Positions 42,893 to 53,035 of a DNA stretch of 64,000 nt are shown here, piece by piece (position 1 is the first letter of the stretch; the number at the start of each line of letters is the position of its first letter). Location of the stretch: assembly GCA_033032865.1 (NCBI GenBank), contig JAWHQI010000040.1, forward strand, positions 5,315,001 through 5,379,000. The letters are read 5' to 3'. Origin of the DNA: Dactylorhiza incarnata (Eukaryota; Streptophyta; Magnoliopsida; Asparagales; Orchidaceae). Position numbers and translations under genes: made by a program. The notes beneath the pieces were generated by a model that was not told where the DNA came from, did no database searches, and was given only the letters and a program-made list of their open reading frames with translations.

Positions 42893-45180
42893 AGGCGGCA
42901 GCCGCTAGGAGGAGAAGGAATAGGATGGCGGAGGCCGATGCAGGGGAGGTGACGTTGCCGTATTGTATCTTCCATGATGAGGAAGGTCACACGACGGACA
43001 CCTGCCCGAAGTTCCTAGAAGTGAAGAGGGGCAGAGCGCCCGCACCACAGCAGCTGCAGCCAGTGAGGATTGTGGAGGTCGAACCTCGAGAGGAGAACGA
43101 GGAAAGGTGTGAGGATAGAAACGATGTGGGGAATGGGGGAGAGATCGGGGTGATCCATGGGGGGGTAGGGGTGGAGGCGACCCGCAAGGCTAGCCTCCAT
43201 ACCATCTACCGCCGGAGCGTAGCTTCAACATCCACCGCTCCACCCCCGGCCGAAAAAATCATTTTCACCCAGAAGGACATGCCGGGCTACGAGGACCCGT
43301 TCTGCGACGCGCTGGTCATCCAGACGGCGATCGAGAACTTCACTGTCTCCCGGATCCTAGTGGACAACGGGAGTTCGGTCAACGTCATCTTCAAGAAGGC
43401 GTTTGACAAGATGGAGGTGGAGCCCAGAAGGGTGTTGGCTTCAGATGGCCCTCTGTTCGGATTCTCGGGGGAGAGGAAGAAAGTAGAAGGGGGAGTAGGG
43501 CTTCATGTGACCCTGGGTGGGCAGTCCCGGAACTGTCGTTTCGTCATAGTGGATGCCCCAAGCAGTTACAGTGCCATCTTCAGACGGCCACTCATCAGCG
43601 CGTTCCGTTGTGTCCCTTCCACCTTTCATCAATGCCTTAAGTTCAACGACGGAGGGGTTCAGGTGCGGATCAGGGGGGATCCCAAGGTGGCAAGACAGTG
43701 CTACGTAATGGCTGTCAACACCATCTCCTGGATGGGAGAAGCTGAGGAGTGGGATAGGATGATGGAGGAGGCGGCCGAAGCCGGAGGTATGGAGGTAGCC
43801 GAGGAGAAGATGGAGGGAGACGAAGTCCATGCCCAGGAAGGGGTAGCTGAGGGACCCCGGGCGGAAGGAGAGGAAGAAGAAGAGAAGGCCCAGGAGGGAG
43901 GGGCGGAAGAGCTGATGGTGATAGAGAAGGAAGTCGAGGAGGGAACCCAGGCTCCCACTTGTGCCGAAGAGGAGAGGGCTTGGGGAGAGCAGTCCCGGTT
44001 GGAGGCTGTGGACGAAGTCGTGGAGCTCGAGGTCACCACCCGGTTGGGGGTGGTGGAGAAGGTCCGGGTCAGCGGAGAACTCAACCCGGAAGATCAAGCG
44101 GAGATTCTGGCTTGCGTACAGAAGAACGTAGACGTCTTCGCTTGGAGCGCCGCGGAAATGCCCGGGATCGACGCAGATGTGGCTTGCCATCACCTCAACC
44201 TCGACCCCGGCGCCCGCCCCATCCGCCAGAAGAGGAGGGATGTCGCAGACAAGCTGGAAGGGCCCATCCGCGAGGAGGTGGGCAAGCTCCTGCAGGCAGG
44301 CTTTGTGTTGGAGATCCAGTATCCAGGCTGGGTCTCCAACGTCGTTATGGTGAAAAAAGGGGGAGGTAAGTGGAGGATGTGTATCGACTTTTCTTTGCTT
44401 AATAAATCATGCCCTAAGGATTGTTACCTCCTGCCTAGAATCGACGCGCTGGTTGACTCAGCCGTCGGTTTTCCTATAATGTCTTTCTTAGATGCTTTTT
44501 CAGGTTACCATCAAATCCGCATGCATCCCCCAGACATCAAAGATGTCTCCTTCATCACGGGGGATGGATGCTACTGTTATAAAATGATGCCGTTCGGGCT
44601 CAAGAATGCAGGTGCCACATATCAAAGGATGATGGACAGAGTCTTCCGCGAGCAGAAGGGAAGAAACTTAGAGGTTTATGTAGATGACCTCATGGTAAAG
44701 AGTCGGGACCTCGGGTCTCACCTCCGAGACCTTGAAGAGAAGTTCGGGACCCTGCGGCAGTACAAGATGAAACTCAATCCCTTGAAGTGTGTCTTCGGGG
44801 CGAGCCGAGGAAAGTTCCTGGGCCACTTGCTCACCCCCGCGGGAGTGGAACCTAACCCGGACAAAGTTAAAGCGGTGATGGAGTTGGGGTCGCCGAGAAA
44901 TCCGAAGGAGGTTCAGAGCCTTACAGGGAAGTTGGCTGGGCTCAGCAGGTTCCTCTCCAAGGCGGGAGAAAAGTGTGCGCCTTTCTTCAAGGTGCTACGG
45001 GGCAACAAGAAGTTTGAATGGACCCGAGAGTGCGAGGAAGCCTTCCAGGCTCTGAAAGAACAGCTCACCCAAACCCCTCTGCTCCAGGGGCCGAGGCCAG
45101 GGGAAGACCTATCCCTATACCTGGGGGTCGGGTCCGAAGCAGTAAGTTCCGTGTTGATCCGGGAGGAGGGAAAGAAATAG
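42781..45180 (+). CDS. Element D pol part 1: knuckle, protease, reverse transcriptase
   Basis: The open frame is 799 residues; the native reading probably enters from gag at 42781-42892. It has a knuckle-like YCIFHDEEGHTTDTC near 42960, protease RILVDNGSSVNVIF near 43355, a long Glu-rich linker (43740-44000), and RT with LQAGFVLEIQYPGWVSNVVM, WRMCIDFSLLNKSCPKDCYL, FLDAFSGYHQI, and the catalytic YVDDLMVKS near 44680. It ends at TAG 45178-45180, exactly where the family continues into RNase H, so the stop is most simply a CAG to TAG change. Confidence 0.92.
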   Translation: METPPVGVEAGSDADASPTSTGHGNWSGRGRGRRGEVEAAAARRRRNRMAEADAGEVTLPYCIFHDEEGHTTDTCPKFLEVKRGRAPAPQQLQPVRIVEVEPREENEERCEDRNDVGNGGEIGVIHGGVGVEATRKASLHTIYRRSVASTSTAPPPAEKIIFTQKDMPGYEDPFCDALVIQTAIENFTVSRILVDNGSSVNVIFKKAFDKMEVEPRRVLASDGPLFGFSGERKKVEGGVGLHVTLGGQSRNCRFVIVDAPSSYSAIFRRPLISAFRCVPSTFHQCLKFNDGGVQVRIRGDPKVARQCYVMAVNTISWMGEAEEWDRMMEEAAEAGGMEVAEEKMEGDEVHAQEGVAEGPRAEGEEEEEKAQEGGAEELMVIEKEVEEGTQAPTCAEEERAWGEQSRLEAVDEVVELEVTTRLGVVEKVRVSGELNPEDQAEILACVQKNVDVFAWSAAEMPGIDADVACHHLNLDPGARPIRQKRRDVADKLEGPIREEVGKLLQAGFVLEIQYPGWVSNVVMVKKGGGKWRMCIDFSLLNKSCPKDCYLLPRIDALVDSAVGFPIMSFLDAFSGYHQIRMHPPDIKDVSFITGDGCYCYKMMPFGLKNAGATYQRMMDRVFREQKGRNLEVYVDDLMVKSRDLGSHLRDLEEKFGTLRQYKMKLNPLKCVFGASRGKFLGHLLTPAGVEPNPDKVKAVMELGSPRNPKEVQSLTGKLAGLSRFLSKAGEKCAPFFKVLRGNKKFEWTRECEEAFQALKEQLTQTPLLQGPRPGEDLSLYLGVGSEAVSSVLIREEGKK

Positions 45181-47220
45181 TTCCCAATCTACTACGTCAG
45201 CCGAGTGCTGAAGAAGGCAGAGCTCCGGTACCCGATCCTAGAAAAATTTGCCTTCGCATTGGTGGTGTCGGCCCGGAGGCTCCGATCTTACTTTCAAGCC
45301 CATTCAATCAAGGTAGTGACAGACCACCCGCTCCGTAAAATCATGGAAGGGGTGGAGCACTCGGGAAGGTTAGCTAAGTGGTCCGTGGAGTTAAGTGAAT
45401 TCAATATCACGTTCGTGCCCAGGACGTCCATCAGAGCTCAGGCGGTGGCAGACTTCATGGTCGACTATGCGGCCGAAGTGGGGGAGCACGAGCCACCTTC
45501 CCCAGAGGCATGGAAGATGTTGGTGGACGGAGCGTCGGGGAAATACTCCTATGGAGGGGGAATAGTCCTGGTGAGTCCTCAGGGGACTCGGATTGAGCAA
45601 GCCTTAAACATCCATTTCCCAATTACCAACAACCAGGCTGAGTACGAGGCAGTGATAGCGGGCCTTCAGCTGGCCCGGGAACTAGGAGTGCAGGACGTGG
45701 AGGTCTCCACGGACTCCATGGTGGTAGCATGCCAAATCAAGGGAGAGTTTGAAGCAAAAGACCCGACCCTCCTGCTATACCTGGAGAAGGTTAAGGGGGT
45801 CATCGGGCAGTTCCGCACCTTCTCCATCAAGCACGTGCCGAGGGAGGAGAGCACCCAGGCGGACCTCTTAGCCAAGTTCGGTCCCCGAGCGGGAGGGACG
45901 GCTTCGGAGCTCTTCCGGCCCTCCATCGAGGAAGGAGAATTGATGGAGGTTGATCAACAAGCCTCGTGGATGGACCCATTCATCACCTTCCTCTCCTCTG
46001 GGCAGTTCCCCGGAGAGGATATGGACAAGAGGCGCTTCAGGTATAAGTCAGCTTATTACTCCCTGCATGCAGGAGGGCTCTATAGGAAAACTCTCTCGGG
46101 ACTCCTGGCCCGTTGTGTCTCCGAAGAGGAGGTTCTGAGAGTCTTGGAGGAAATCCACTCTGGGGAGTGCGGCAGTCACTCCGGGAGTCGGACCCTGGAG
46201 GGAAGAGTATTGAGGCAAGGCTATTTCTGGCCCACTCTCAGCAAAGACGCGGCAGAGTTCGCAAGGAAGTGTCCAAAGTGCCAGCTCTATGCTCCGCTCC
46301 AGCTCCTCCCAGCTCAAAGACTCCGGACCATCACGGCTCCCTGGCCCTTCGCCATATGGGGGCTGGACCTGGTCGGTCCCTTCCCCCAAGCCAGCGGCCA
46401 GAGGAAGTTCCTGCTGGTCATGATCGACTACTTCTCCAAGTGGGTAGAGGTGAAAGCACTTGCTAAGGTAACCTCTCAGGTTGTAAGGAATTTTGTGTGG
46501 GGGGAGATAATTTGCAGGCACGGGCTCCCTCTAGCTATAGTGACGGACAATGGGCCGCAGTTTGCTAGTGAAGAGTTTGTTGGCTTCTGCACTCAGCTCG
46601 GCATTGACCTCAGGTTCGCATCGGTCCACCACCCGAGGAGCAATGGGCAGGTGGAGGTGACGAACAAGATAATCATTAACCTACTAAAAAAGAAAGTGGA
46701 GAACCTTCGAGGAAATTGGGTGGAACAGCTACCCTCCGTCCTCTGGGCCATGAGGACTACTCCGAATACCGCCACCGGGGAGACCCCGTTCAAGATCTCT
46801 CACGGGTCCGAGGCCGTTCTCCCCATAGAGTTTGAGGTAAAGACCCCCCGGGTGATCGCTGCAAGCGAGGGGGATGAAGAGTGGCTGGAGGGTAACAATG
46901 CAGAGCAGAGGTTGTCTCTGGACCTGGTGGAAGAACTCCGGGACTTGGCCACCATCAGGCAGGAAGAGGTCAAGCGGCGGATGGCTCGATATTTTGACAA
47001 ACATATCCGGATAAAACACTTTCAGAAAGGAGACCTGGTCCTGAAGAAGGTCGACGCGGCCGGCAGAGGATCCACGGTGGGTAAGCTTAACCCCAACTGG
47101 GAGGGTCCATATATTGTAAGCGAGGCGCTCAAGTCGGGGGGATATCACCTCCAGGATGTGGAAGGGGTACCCCTCGACCGAGCCCGGAGTGGGGATGACT
47201 TGAAACGATTTTACCCTTAA
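45181..47220 (+). CDS. Element D pol part 2: two RNase H domains and integrase
   Basis: In the same frame as part 1 after the TAG (FPIYYVSRVLKKAELRYPIL). The first RNase H remnant has VVTDHPLRKIMEGVEHSGRL and VADFMVDY. A second, archaeal-type RNase H follows with MLVDGASGKYSYGGGIVL (Asp), NNQAEYEAVIAGLQLA (Glu) and VSTDSMVVACQIKG (Asp). The integrase has HSGSRTLEGRVLRQGYFWP with CPKC, WGLDLVGPF, IVTDNGPQFASEEF and HHPRSNGQVEVTNKI for the D,D,E triad, and GKLNPNWEGPYIV near the C-terminus. It ends in FYP at 47220. The first Met (45205) is not a natural start. Confidence 0.93.
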   Translation, partial: FPIYYVSRVLKKAELRYPILEKFAFALVVSARRLRSYFQAHSIKVVTDHPLRKIMEGVEHSGRLAKWSVELSEFNITFVPRTSIRAQAVADFMVDYAAEVGEHEPPSPEAWKMLVDGASGKYSYGGGIVLVSPQGTRIEQALNIHFPITNNQAEYEAVIAGLQLARELGVQDVEVSTDSMVVACQIKGEFEAKDPTLLLYLEKVKGVIGQFRTFSIKHVPREESTQADLLAKFGPRAGGTASELFRPSIEEGELMEVDQQASWMDPFITFLSSGQFPGEDMDKRRFRYKSAYYSLHAGGLYRKTLSGLLARCVSEEEVLRVLEEIHSGECGSHSGSRTLEGRVLRQGYFWPTLSKDAAEFARKCPKCQLYAPLQLLPAQRLRTITAPWPFAIWGLDLVGPFPQASGQRKFLLVMIDYFSKWVEVKALAKVTSQVVRNFVWGEIICRHGLPLAIVTDNGPQFASEEFVGFCTQLGIDLRFASVHHPRSNGQVEVTNKIIINLLKKKVENLRGNWVEQLPSVLWAMRTTPNTATGETPFKISHGSEAVLPIEFEVKTPRVIAASEGDEEWLEGNNAEQRLSLDLVEELRDLATIRQEEVKRRMARYFDKHIRIKHFQKGDLVLKKVDAAGRGSTVGKLNPNWEGPYIVSEALKSGGYHLQDVEGVPLDRARSGDDLKRFYP

Positions 47221-47288
47221 AAGACTTTATTATGTTGTTTAATGAAAGTCTTGCTTTCTTTTGTCATGCTTTTAACTGCTGCCGTGCC

Positions 47289-47960
47289 AAGGTAACAAGT
47301 GTTGGTGCTGGAATGCCCCAGATCGATTCCGCTCCCGGGCTCTCACTAGACGGGGGGTTCAGGTTGATCTCTGGAGAGGCTGGCAAGGTAACAAGTGTTG
47401 GTGCTGGAATGCCCCGGATCGATTCCGCTCCCGGGCTCTCACTAGACGGGGGGTTCAGGTTGATCTCTGGAGAGGCTGGCAAGGTAACAAGTGTTGGTGC
47501 TGGAATGCCCCAGATCGATTCCGCTCCCGGGCTCTCACTAGACGGGGGGTTCATGTTGATCTCTGGAGAGGCTGGCAAGGTAACAAGTGTTGGTGCTGGA
47601 ATGCCCCAGATCGATTCCGCTCCCGGGCTCTCACTAGACGGGGGGTTCAGGTTGATCTCTGGAGAGGCTGGCAAGGTAACAAGTGTTGGTGCTGGAATGC
47701 CCCAGATCGATTCCGCTCCCGGGCTCTCACTAGACGGGGGGTTCAGGTTGATCTCTGGAGAGGCTGGCAAGGTAACAAGTGTTGGTGCTGGAATGCCCCA
47801 GATCGATTCCGCTCCCGGGCTCTCACTAGACGGGGGGTTCAGGTTGATCTCTGGAGAGGCTGGCAAGGTAACAAGTGTTGGTGCTGGAATGCCCCAGATC
47901 GATTCCGCTCCAGGGCTCTCACTAGATGGGGGGTTCAGGTTGATCTCTGGAGAGGCTGGC
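47289..47960. repeat. 96-bp tandem repeat, seven units
   Basis: Seven nearly identical units begin AAGGTAACAAGTGTTGG and end GAGAGGCTGGC. Variants are single bases (CCGG for CCAG in unit 2, ATG for AGG in unit 3, three changes in unit 7). Since 96 is divisible by three, the array is open on both strands (47232-48176 plus, 47962-47264 minus), giving a 32-residue repeat peptide on the plus strand. It lies just after the integrase stop; coding is not shown. Confidence 0.95.
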
Positions 47961-48471
47961 AAGGATGAGGTCTTTATGCTGGAATACTCCGTCTCGCTCG
48001 GCGGGCCTGTCCGTTCGGCAAAGAGAAATTTCGCACATCATGCGAGTGGCGAGAATCAATCTTATACGATCCCGGACAATTGGTCCTCGGCAGAAAGGTT
48101 GCCGACACCGGGTAAGAGGCGAGTCCTCTCCAAGAAGAAAAAACGCCTTGTTAAACCTAGGGAGAAATACGCATAACCAGAAGGGTAGTAATCCTAAAAA
48201 ACGACGAAAGGGCCGAGCAACCAAAGTATCCTATACCTATCTATTCAACAACGCGTGGCGCGAGAACAACCAACGCGATAATAGCCTCCGCGAAGGCGGA
48301 TATCGAGATAAGCGAGAGCGAGACATTCGACGCGTAAAAATAACAAGACAGGAAAGAGAAGACACAATGAGCAAAGCAAAATTTGCATTCCACAGTTCAT
48401 GGTTCGGTTACAATCTTCGGCGATCTCGCCGATCATAATTACAGCGCAAAAGAAAAGAATAGCGGCGAGCT
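47961..48471. other. Element D noncoding region between tandem repeat and antisense gene 1
   Basis: This stretch of about 500 bases is rich in GCGAG/CTCGC words like those of the LTR. I see no gene in it. Confidence 0.6.
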
Positions 48472-50441
48472 TCAGGAACCACCCGCAGATCCTTCTTCGT
48501 CATCACTATCCTTCACGGGCGGAAGAGGGAGGAAGAGCTCCGGGACAATGTCTTCCAGAGTCATGTCGGCCGCATTATCAGCCAAGAGGCCGATCGCCTT
48601 CGCCACCGAAAAAATGTAGCGAGCTGACTCTATAGATCCCACACGGATTTCTTCATCTCGCGCTCGCCGGTCTTCTTTTAAACGGCGAGGCGAGGGGGGA
48701 ACAACGACGCGAGTGAGGTCGCAGTTTAGGGCCTTCAGCCCGGCCACCTCGCCCTCCAAATTCTCGATGCGAGCGTTGGCTCTCCCGGCGGCCTCAACAT
48801 CCTGCAAATAAGCAGTTAGAGAGGTGAAGTGGCCAGGGGAAAGGAGGATGAGGGAGGTCTAGATGACTCACCACACTGCCCTCCGCGGCGAGCAGCTTCT
48901 CCTTCAGCTGCGTGTTCTCGGCAAGAACCCCCTGGTAGGCCCTCGCAAGCTCCACATTCTGAAGCTCCAGCTGCAAGCAACGCCTCCCCGTCATGTGGGC
49001 GAGCTCGGCAGAACGCAGCTGGGACCTCGCGCTCTCGTAAGCAAGGGTCCTCGCGGTCTCATCCTTATAAGACCCCGCATCCTCGCGACCATAAAGGGCG
49101 AACGAGAGGTCAAAGGCATGACCACTGACGGTCTCCTTCTCCACCCAGGAGGGGCCACTGACGGTCTCCTTCTCCACCCAGGATAGAAGAAATGTCCACC
49201 CTGTTGGTCTCCGGCTTCCAGGTGACGAGGGGCTCACCAGTCTCGTCCCGACGCCTCTGGCCGAGCCCGAAGTTGTAGTGGTTCACCGGGATGGGCAGCG
49301 CGGAGGCCCTGACCGCCTCCTGGCAGGGCTCTTCGTCCTCGCCCCCCGAGAGGCCGGTGAGGTCAAACTCGTCGAAGGCGGCCTCGCGAGGTTCCTTACC
49401 TTTTGACGGAGCGAGCGAGGCCGCGCTCTTCTTGCTCTTCTTCTTGGGCGGAGATTTCGAAGGGGCAGGATGACTACTGGAAGCCCCCGATCTCTTGCGA
49501 GAAGAGGGCTCGGCCGGAGTGACGACGCCTCGACAAGCTTCCGCCCCCATGGTAGCGTCGGTTTTCCGGTTGCTCGCGTAGGGGGGATGAAGGGGAAGAT
49601 CTCGCTCGCCTAAAAATAAACAGTAGTATGGATAAGTATAATATGCTAGCGAATCGAGACAAAAGATATTAGGCGAGATCTTTACCTTCTCCGGCGAGAA
49701 CCGGAGGCAGCGAGTCTAGGTTGCGTCGGAGGTAGACGACTTCGAAGTTCTTCTTGCAGAAGAACTGATGGAGGAGGGCGTCATGGCCGCCAAGGGCGGT
49801 GGGCCGGTATGTGGTCTCGCTATGTTGAACCGGCGAGAGGGGAATGTTACCGAAGTTCCCCTTGACGACGACGAACTTTTGGGCCCAGAAGTGGGCCTTG
49901 TTGACGGTCTCAACCACCTTCGGGCCCGTGCCCACGAAGTAGGTTGTCCCATCTTTGTAGGCGCGGAATGAGAACAGCTTCCGGAAGACCGGGAGGCTGA
50001 ACTCGATTCGCTCCTCGCGGAGGTAGCAGGCGAAGGCGGTGACCACCGTCATGGCATTAGGTGTGAGCTGGCCGGGAACCACGCCATAATGCTTGAGCAC
50101 CTAACAGGCAACGAGAACAGGATTAATCCGCGTGGCGAGCGAGACTCGAGTGGCAAAAAAAAAAGGAAGTAAACGAGAACGATTATTACCTGGCGAACTT
50201 CTGGCCACAAAGGAAGGCGCAAACCGACCGCGAAGTGGGCGATAGGAATGGCCAACTCGTCGACCAACGGGTCGTTGATCACGTTGTCCTCGCTAGGGCG
50301 GCGTGCCTCGAACGGGGGAAGAACGTAGTCGGCGATCGCGCCGAAGTACTCTTCGTCGGTCAGATTACACGTGGAGAAGCTATGCTCGGCGAAGGCCTTC
50401 GCGACTCTCCGCCGACCCTCCGACTCCGCGTCGCCGCCCAT
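48472..50441 (-). CDS. Element D antisense gene 1: spliced gene resembling the Gypsy-type Transposase_28 family
   Basis: Four exons joined by GT-AG introns fit well: 50441-50190, 50100-49686, 49609-48872 and 48801-48472. The first three joins keep phase (0, 1, 0). Exons 1-2 encode FAVGLRLPLWPEV joined to LKHYGVVPGQLTPNAMTVV, the pattern of the plant family annotated as putative Gypsy-type transposon (PF04195), found as antisense genes in Tat elements such as Grande gene 23. Exon 3 has a basic KSPPKKKSKKS stretch and a 33-bp tandem duplication at about 49128-49190 that coincides with a frameshift, so this copy is probably defective. Exons 3-4 are coiled coil. Function unknown. Confidence 0.75.
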
Positions 50442-50554
50442 CTTGAAAACCTGCGAGAAAGGAAGGAACGCGAGAACGAGAAAGAGCGAGAGCTCTGCAG
50501 CAGAGGAAGAAGAAGATCGAGAATAAATGCGGTGGTTGGCTCAGTCAAGACCGC

Positions 50555-50563
50555 CTATTTATA
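50555..50563 (-). promoter_or_regulatory. TATA box of antisense gene 1
   Basis: The minus strand reads GGCTATAAATAGG about 115 bp upstream of ATG 50441. Confidence 0.75.
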
Positions 50564-51072
50564 GCCAAAGCAAAATGGCGGGAAGAAGTCCAAGCGTCGG
50601 TGAGCACGAGTATCAACAAAAACATCACATCACGCACGCGGGCGAGGGAGACCCGCGGGGTTAGCGCAAACGACATCCCTGCAGAATACGTTTAGCAAGG
50701 ACAGAAGGTCCTCGCGAGCACGATGTAACAAAAGAAATAAATTCATAGCGAGCGAGAAACCATAATAGGTAATGATACTTATTGTCGAGAGAAATAGAAG
50801 CCAGCAGGAGTGGCGAGTATGCGAGTCGCAAAACGTGGCGAGACCGTTCAAAGACGACGACGATTATTACAAACAACGTCACAATATGACAGCTAGCGAG
50901 AATCGTGGGGGAGCCATTTCCACCGACCGCCACCCCGCGACCCTGACCTCGGCGGTACCCTAGAATTATAATAGTCCTCTGCCAAACGACCGTCGCGGTC
51001 CATGAGGTAAGCGTAGTCTCTCATCCTCGCTATGTGCACCTCCGGCGTCGTAGCGTTCTCGTCCTGATCGCG
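50564..51072. other. Element D spacer between antisense genes
   Basis: This holds the upstream region of antisense gene 1, with scattered GCGAG words (for example CCTCGCGAGCA near 50710, GCGAGTATGCGAG near 50815). No gene is supported. Confidence 0.55.
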
Positions 51073-52060
51073 CTATCTCGCTTGCCGGAGCCTCGCGCAT
51101 TCCTCCATCAGGACCGCGTGCCTATCCTCCGCGGCTTCCCTATCCCGTCTCGCCTGCATGTTGAGATCCATCAGCATTCGCCCATGCTTCCTCAAGAGCT
51201 CCGCGGCTCGCTGCTTCATCGCCTCCGGATCTCGCGGATCCCCTAAGAATTCCTCCACCTGGTCAGGAAGGGGAGACATCTCGTCATCGCCCAGTTCGAA
51301 ATCGGTATGCGGATTGTCGGCATTGTCTGCAAGATTTTACAAGGTTAGATGATGAGCGAGAGATCACGCAGGGTTTCAGCGAGGCCATAACGCTTACCGA
51401 GAGGGGGGCGAGAAGCCGAAGGACGGCCCTGGAACACATTGCCATAGTGAGGATAGAGAGATTTGCCCAGGCCGGCGGGATAAGCTGTGTTGTTGGTCGG
51501 GGGAATCTTTGGCGGTGCGGAGCCACCGGTCTCCTCGCTCGTCAGCAGCTGGAACCCGGGCTTATCTATGATTTTACCTGGAGGAGGTGGAGATGGCGGC
51601 CGCGACGACGGGCGGGCCGGGCACTTCAGGGGCGAGACTGTAAGAAAAGAGTAACGGGGGTCATATACGGTTGACAGAAGTATTACGGTATGCGAGATTA
51701 AGATCATACCGGCGACATCTTTCCCCCAAGGTTCAGATCCGCCTGCGGACTCTTGCGAGACCTCTCAGCGGGTTCTCCAATGTTCTCGCTCGGCAAAGCA
51801 TCCTGCGAGTAAAAATTAATGAGGAGCGATTTATCGACGTGAATTCGAGTAGCTCATACCTTCTCGGGGCGGTGATCATCCGGGGAGGAGTCCAGCATCA
51901 CAGAGTCGTCACCGGAGCGACGAGCCGCCTTCGCCTTCTTGACTTTCGGCGATTGGACGGGGGGCGGCCGGTTCATCCAGGCGGGTACCTTGGTCGTGGA
52001 AGGTAGCCCGCCAGCTCTCATCGCCCTCAGGCGAGCCTCTGCTTCTTCGGAAATCGGCAT
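51073..52060 (-). CDS. Element D antisense gene 2: spliced gene, unknown function
   Basis: Four exons are proposed: 52060-51860 (MPISEEAEARLRAMRAGGLP), 51802-51710, 51637-51398 and 51326-51073, each bounded by GT and AG. Joins 1-2 and 3-4 keep frame. Join 2-3 needs one extra base, so a small deletion or a wrong boundary is likely. The protein would be short and basic, with a Pro-rich centre (PPSPPPPGKIIDK) and a helical end (EEFLGDPRDPEAMKQRAAEL). No known domain is recognised. It could be an upstream part of the same antisense system as gene 1, but its own TATA box and stop suggest a separate unit. Confidence 0.55.
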
Positions 52061-52125
52061 CTCCAGACAGCTAAAGCAAGAAAGGGAAGAAGAGAAACGA
52101 CGCGCGCCAATGGGGGTTCGGGACG

Positions 52126-52134
52126 ATATTTATA
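52126..52134 (-). promoter_or_regulatory. TATA box of antisense gene 2
   Basis: The minus strand reads GGCTATAAATATC about 70 bp upstream of ATG 52060. The core is nearly identical to that of gene 1. Confidence 0.7.
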
Positions 52135-52233
52135 GCCTACATGGTGGGCCCCACCAAAGATTCCTGACAGGTCATCCGGGAGCGGTCGAATATCAGGGGT
52201 TGGACGATTCTTCGCTAGGACGTTAGTCCTCGC

Positions 52234-52248
52234 GAAGAGCGGGGATTG
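52234..52248 (+). promoter_or_regulatory. Element D polypurine tract
   Basis: GAAGAGCGGGGATTG directly precedes the 3' LTR. Confidence 0.8.
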
Positions 52249-53030
52249 TGTACAACCCCGATATTCGCCAGGTAAGGAAATCGAGCGAGACGGGAGTGGC
52301 GAGATCCAGACCTCGCCGAGATCGGCCCCCAGCCGACGAGACCTCGACAGACCACCGAAACGGGGCAGCGTGGTCCTCGCGAGGCGACCCTTCAGCAGGG
52401 TTCTCGCAAGGCGACCCTCCAAAAGAGACGTCGCGGGCAGTATTTGCGAGAGGACCCGCGAGAGCTCCTTCAGCAGGGTTCTCGCAAGGCGATCCCCTGG
52501 AAGAGGTGTCGCAGACAGGACCTGCGAGAAGGCCTGCGAGAGCTCCAATAGTAAGGTCCTCGCAATCCCTTATCCATAAATCATTATGGTCAACTTACCC
52601 TTTTACCCTTGGTGGTCTGCCCTTAGCCTCTCCAAACAGCGGAGCTTGGCTGTTAGCAGACCCATTTGGGGTGCGGATAGTAAAATCCAAATGCGGAATC
52701 CTGTTATTTGCAGACCAGATCAGAAAATCTATAAATAGGACCTTAAGGGCACCTTTGGAGAGGATCTGATTTTCAGCTTTCCTCTCCTCAGGCTTTCTTT
52801 GGATAGCATTTCCAGAACTCTCCAAGGTGCCCGAGTCTCAGCTTTGACTTGGGAGGGGAAGCGCTCAACGATCTTCTGGGTTAGTGGAGGGACCTCCTCG
52901 CTACGACTAAGGTCTTAGTCAATTTCTTAATCTTCCGTCTACCCTCCTCGAGGGATCAGTAAGGGCTAGCCACCCCTCATCTCGGTGAGGACCCCGAGCT
53001 CTACGAGAGACCGAGAAATCGGTTTCAACA
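52249..53030 (+). repeat. Element D 3' LTR
   Basis: Same length as the 5' LTR (782 bp), with the word cluster at about 52264-52565 and TATA box at 52729-52739. Confidence 0.95.
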
Positions 53031-53035
53031 ATAGT
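53031..53035. repeat. Right target-site duplication of element D (ATAGT)
   Basis: Matches 40781-40785 except for one base. Confidence 0.8.

Larger units (their letters stand above)
40786..53030 (+). mobile_element. Element D: Tat-type Ty3/Gypsy retrotransposon with antisense genes
   Basis: It is 12.2 kb with two 782-bp LTRs that differ at about 20 bases by eye (2.6 percent). Order on the plus strand: gag, protease-RT, RNase H with a second RNase H domain, integrase, tandem repeat; then two spliced genes on the opposite strand before the 3' LTR. The Tat lineage (Grande, Ogre, Retand) is known for the second RNase H and, in Grande, for an antisense gene. One in-frame TAG interrupts pol. Confidence 0.95.

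Noticed and set aside
43441..44193. Minus-strand 250-codon frame over element D pol
   Set aside because: Shadow of the Glu-rich linker and RT on the plus strand; no start context, motif or splice signals.
47264..47962. Minus-strand 232-codon gene
   Set aside because: It is the mirror of the 96-bp tandem repeat, open only because the unit is a multiple of three.
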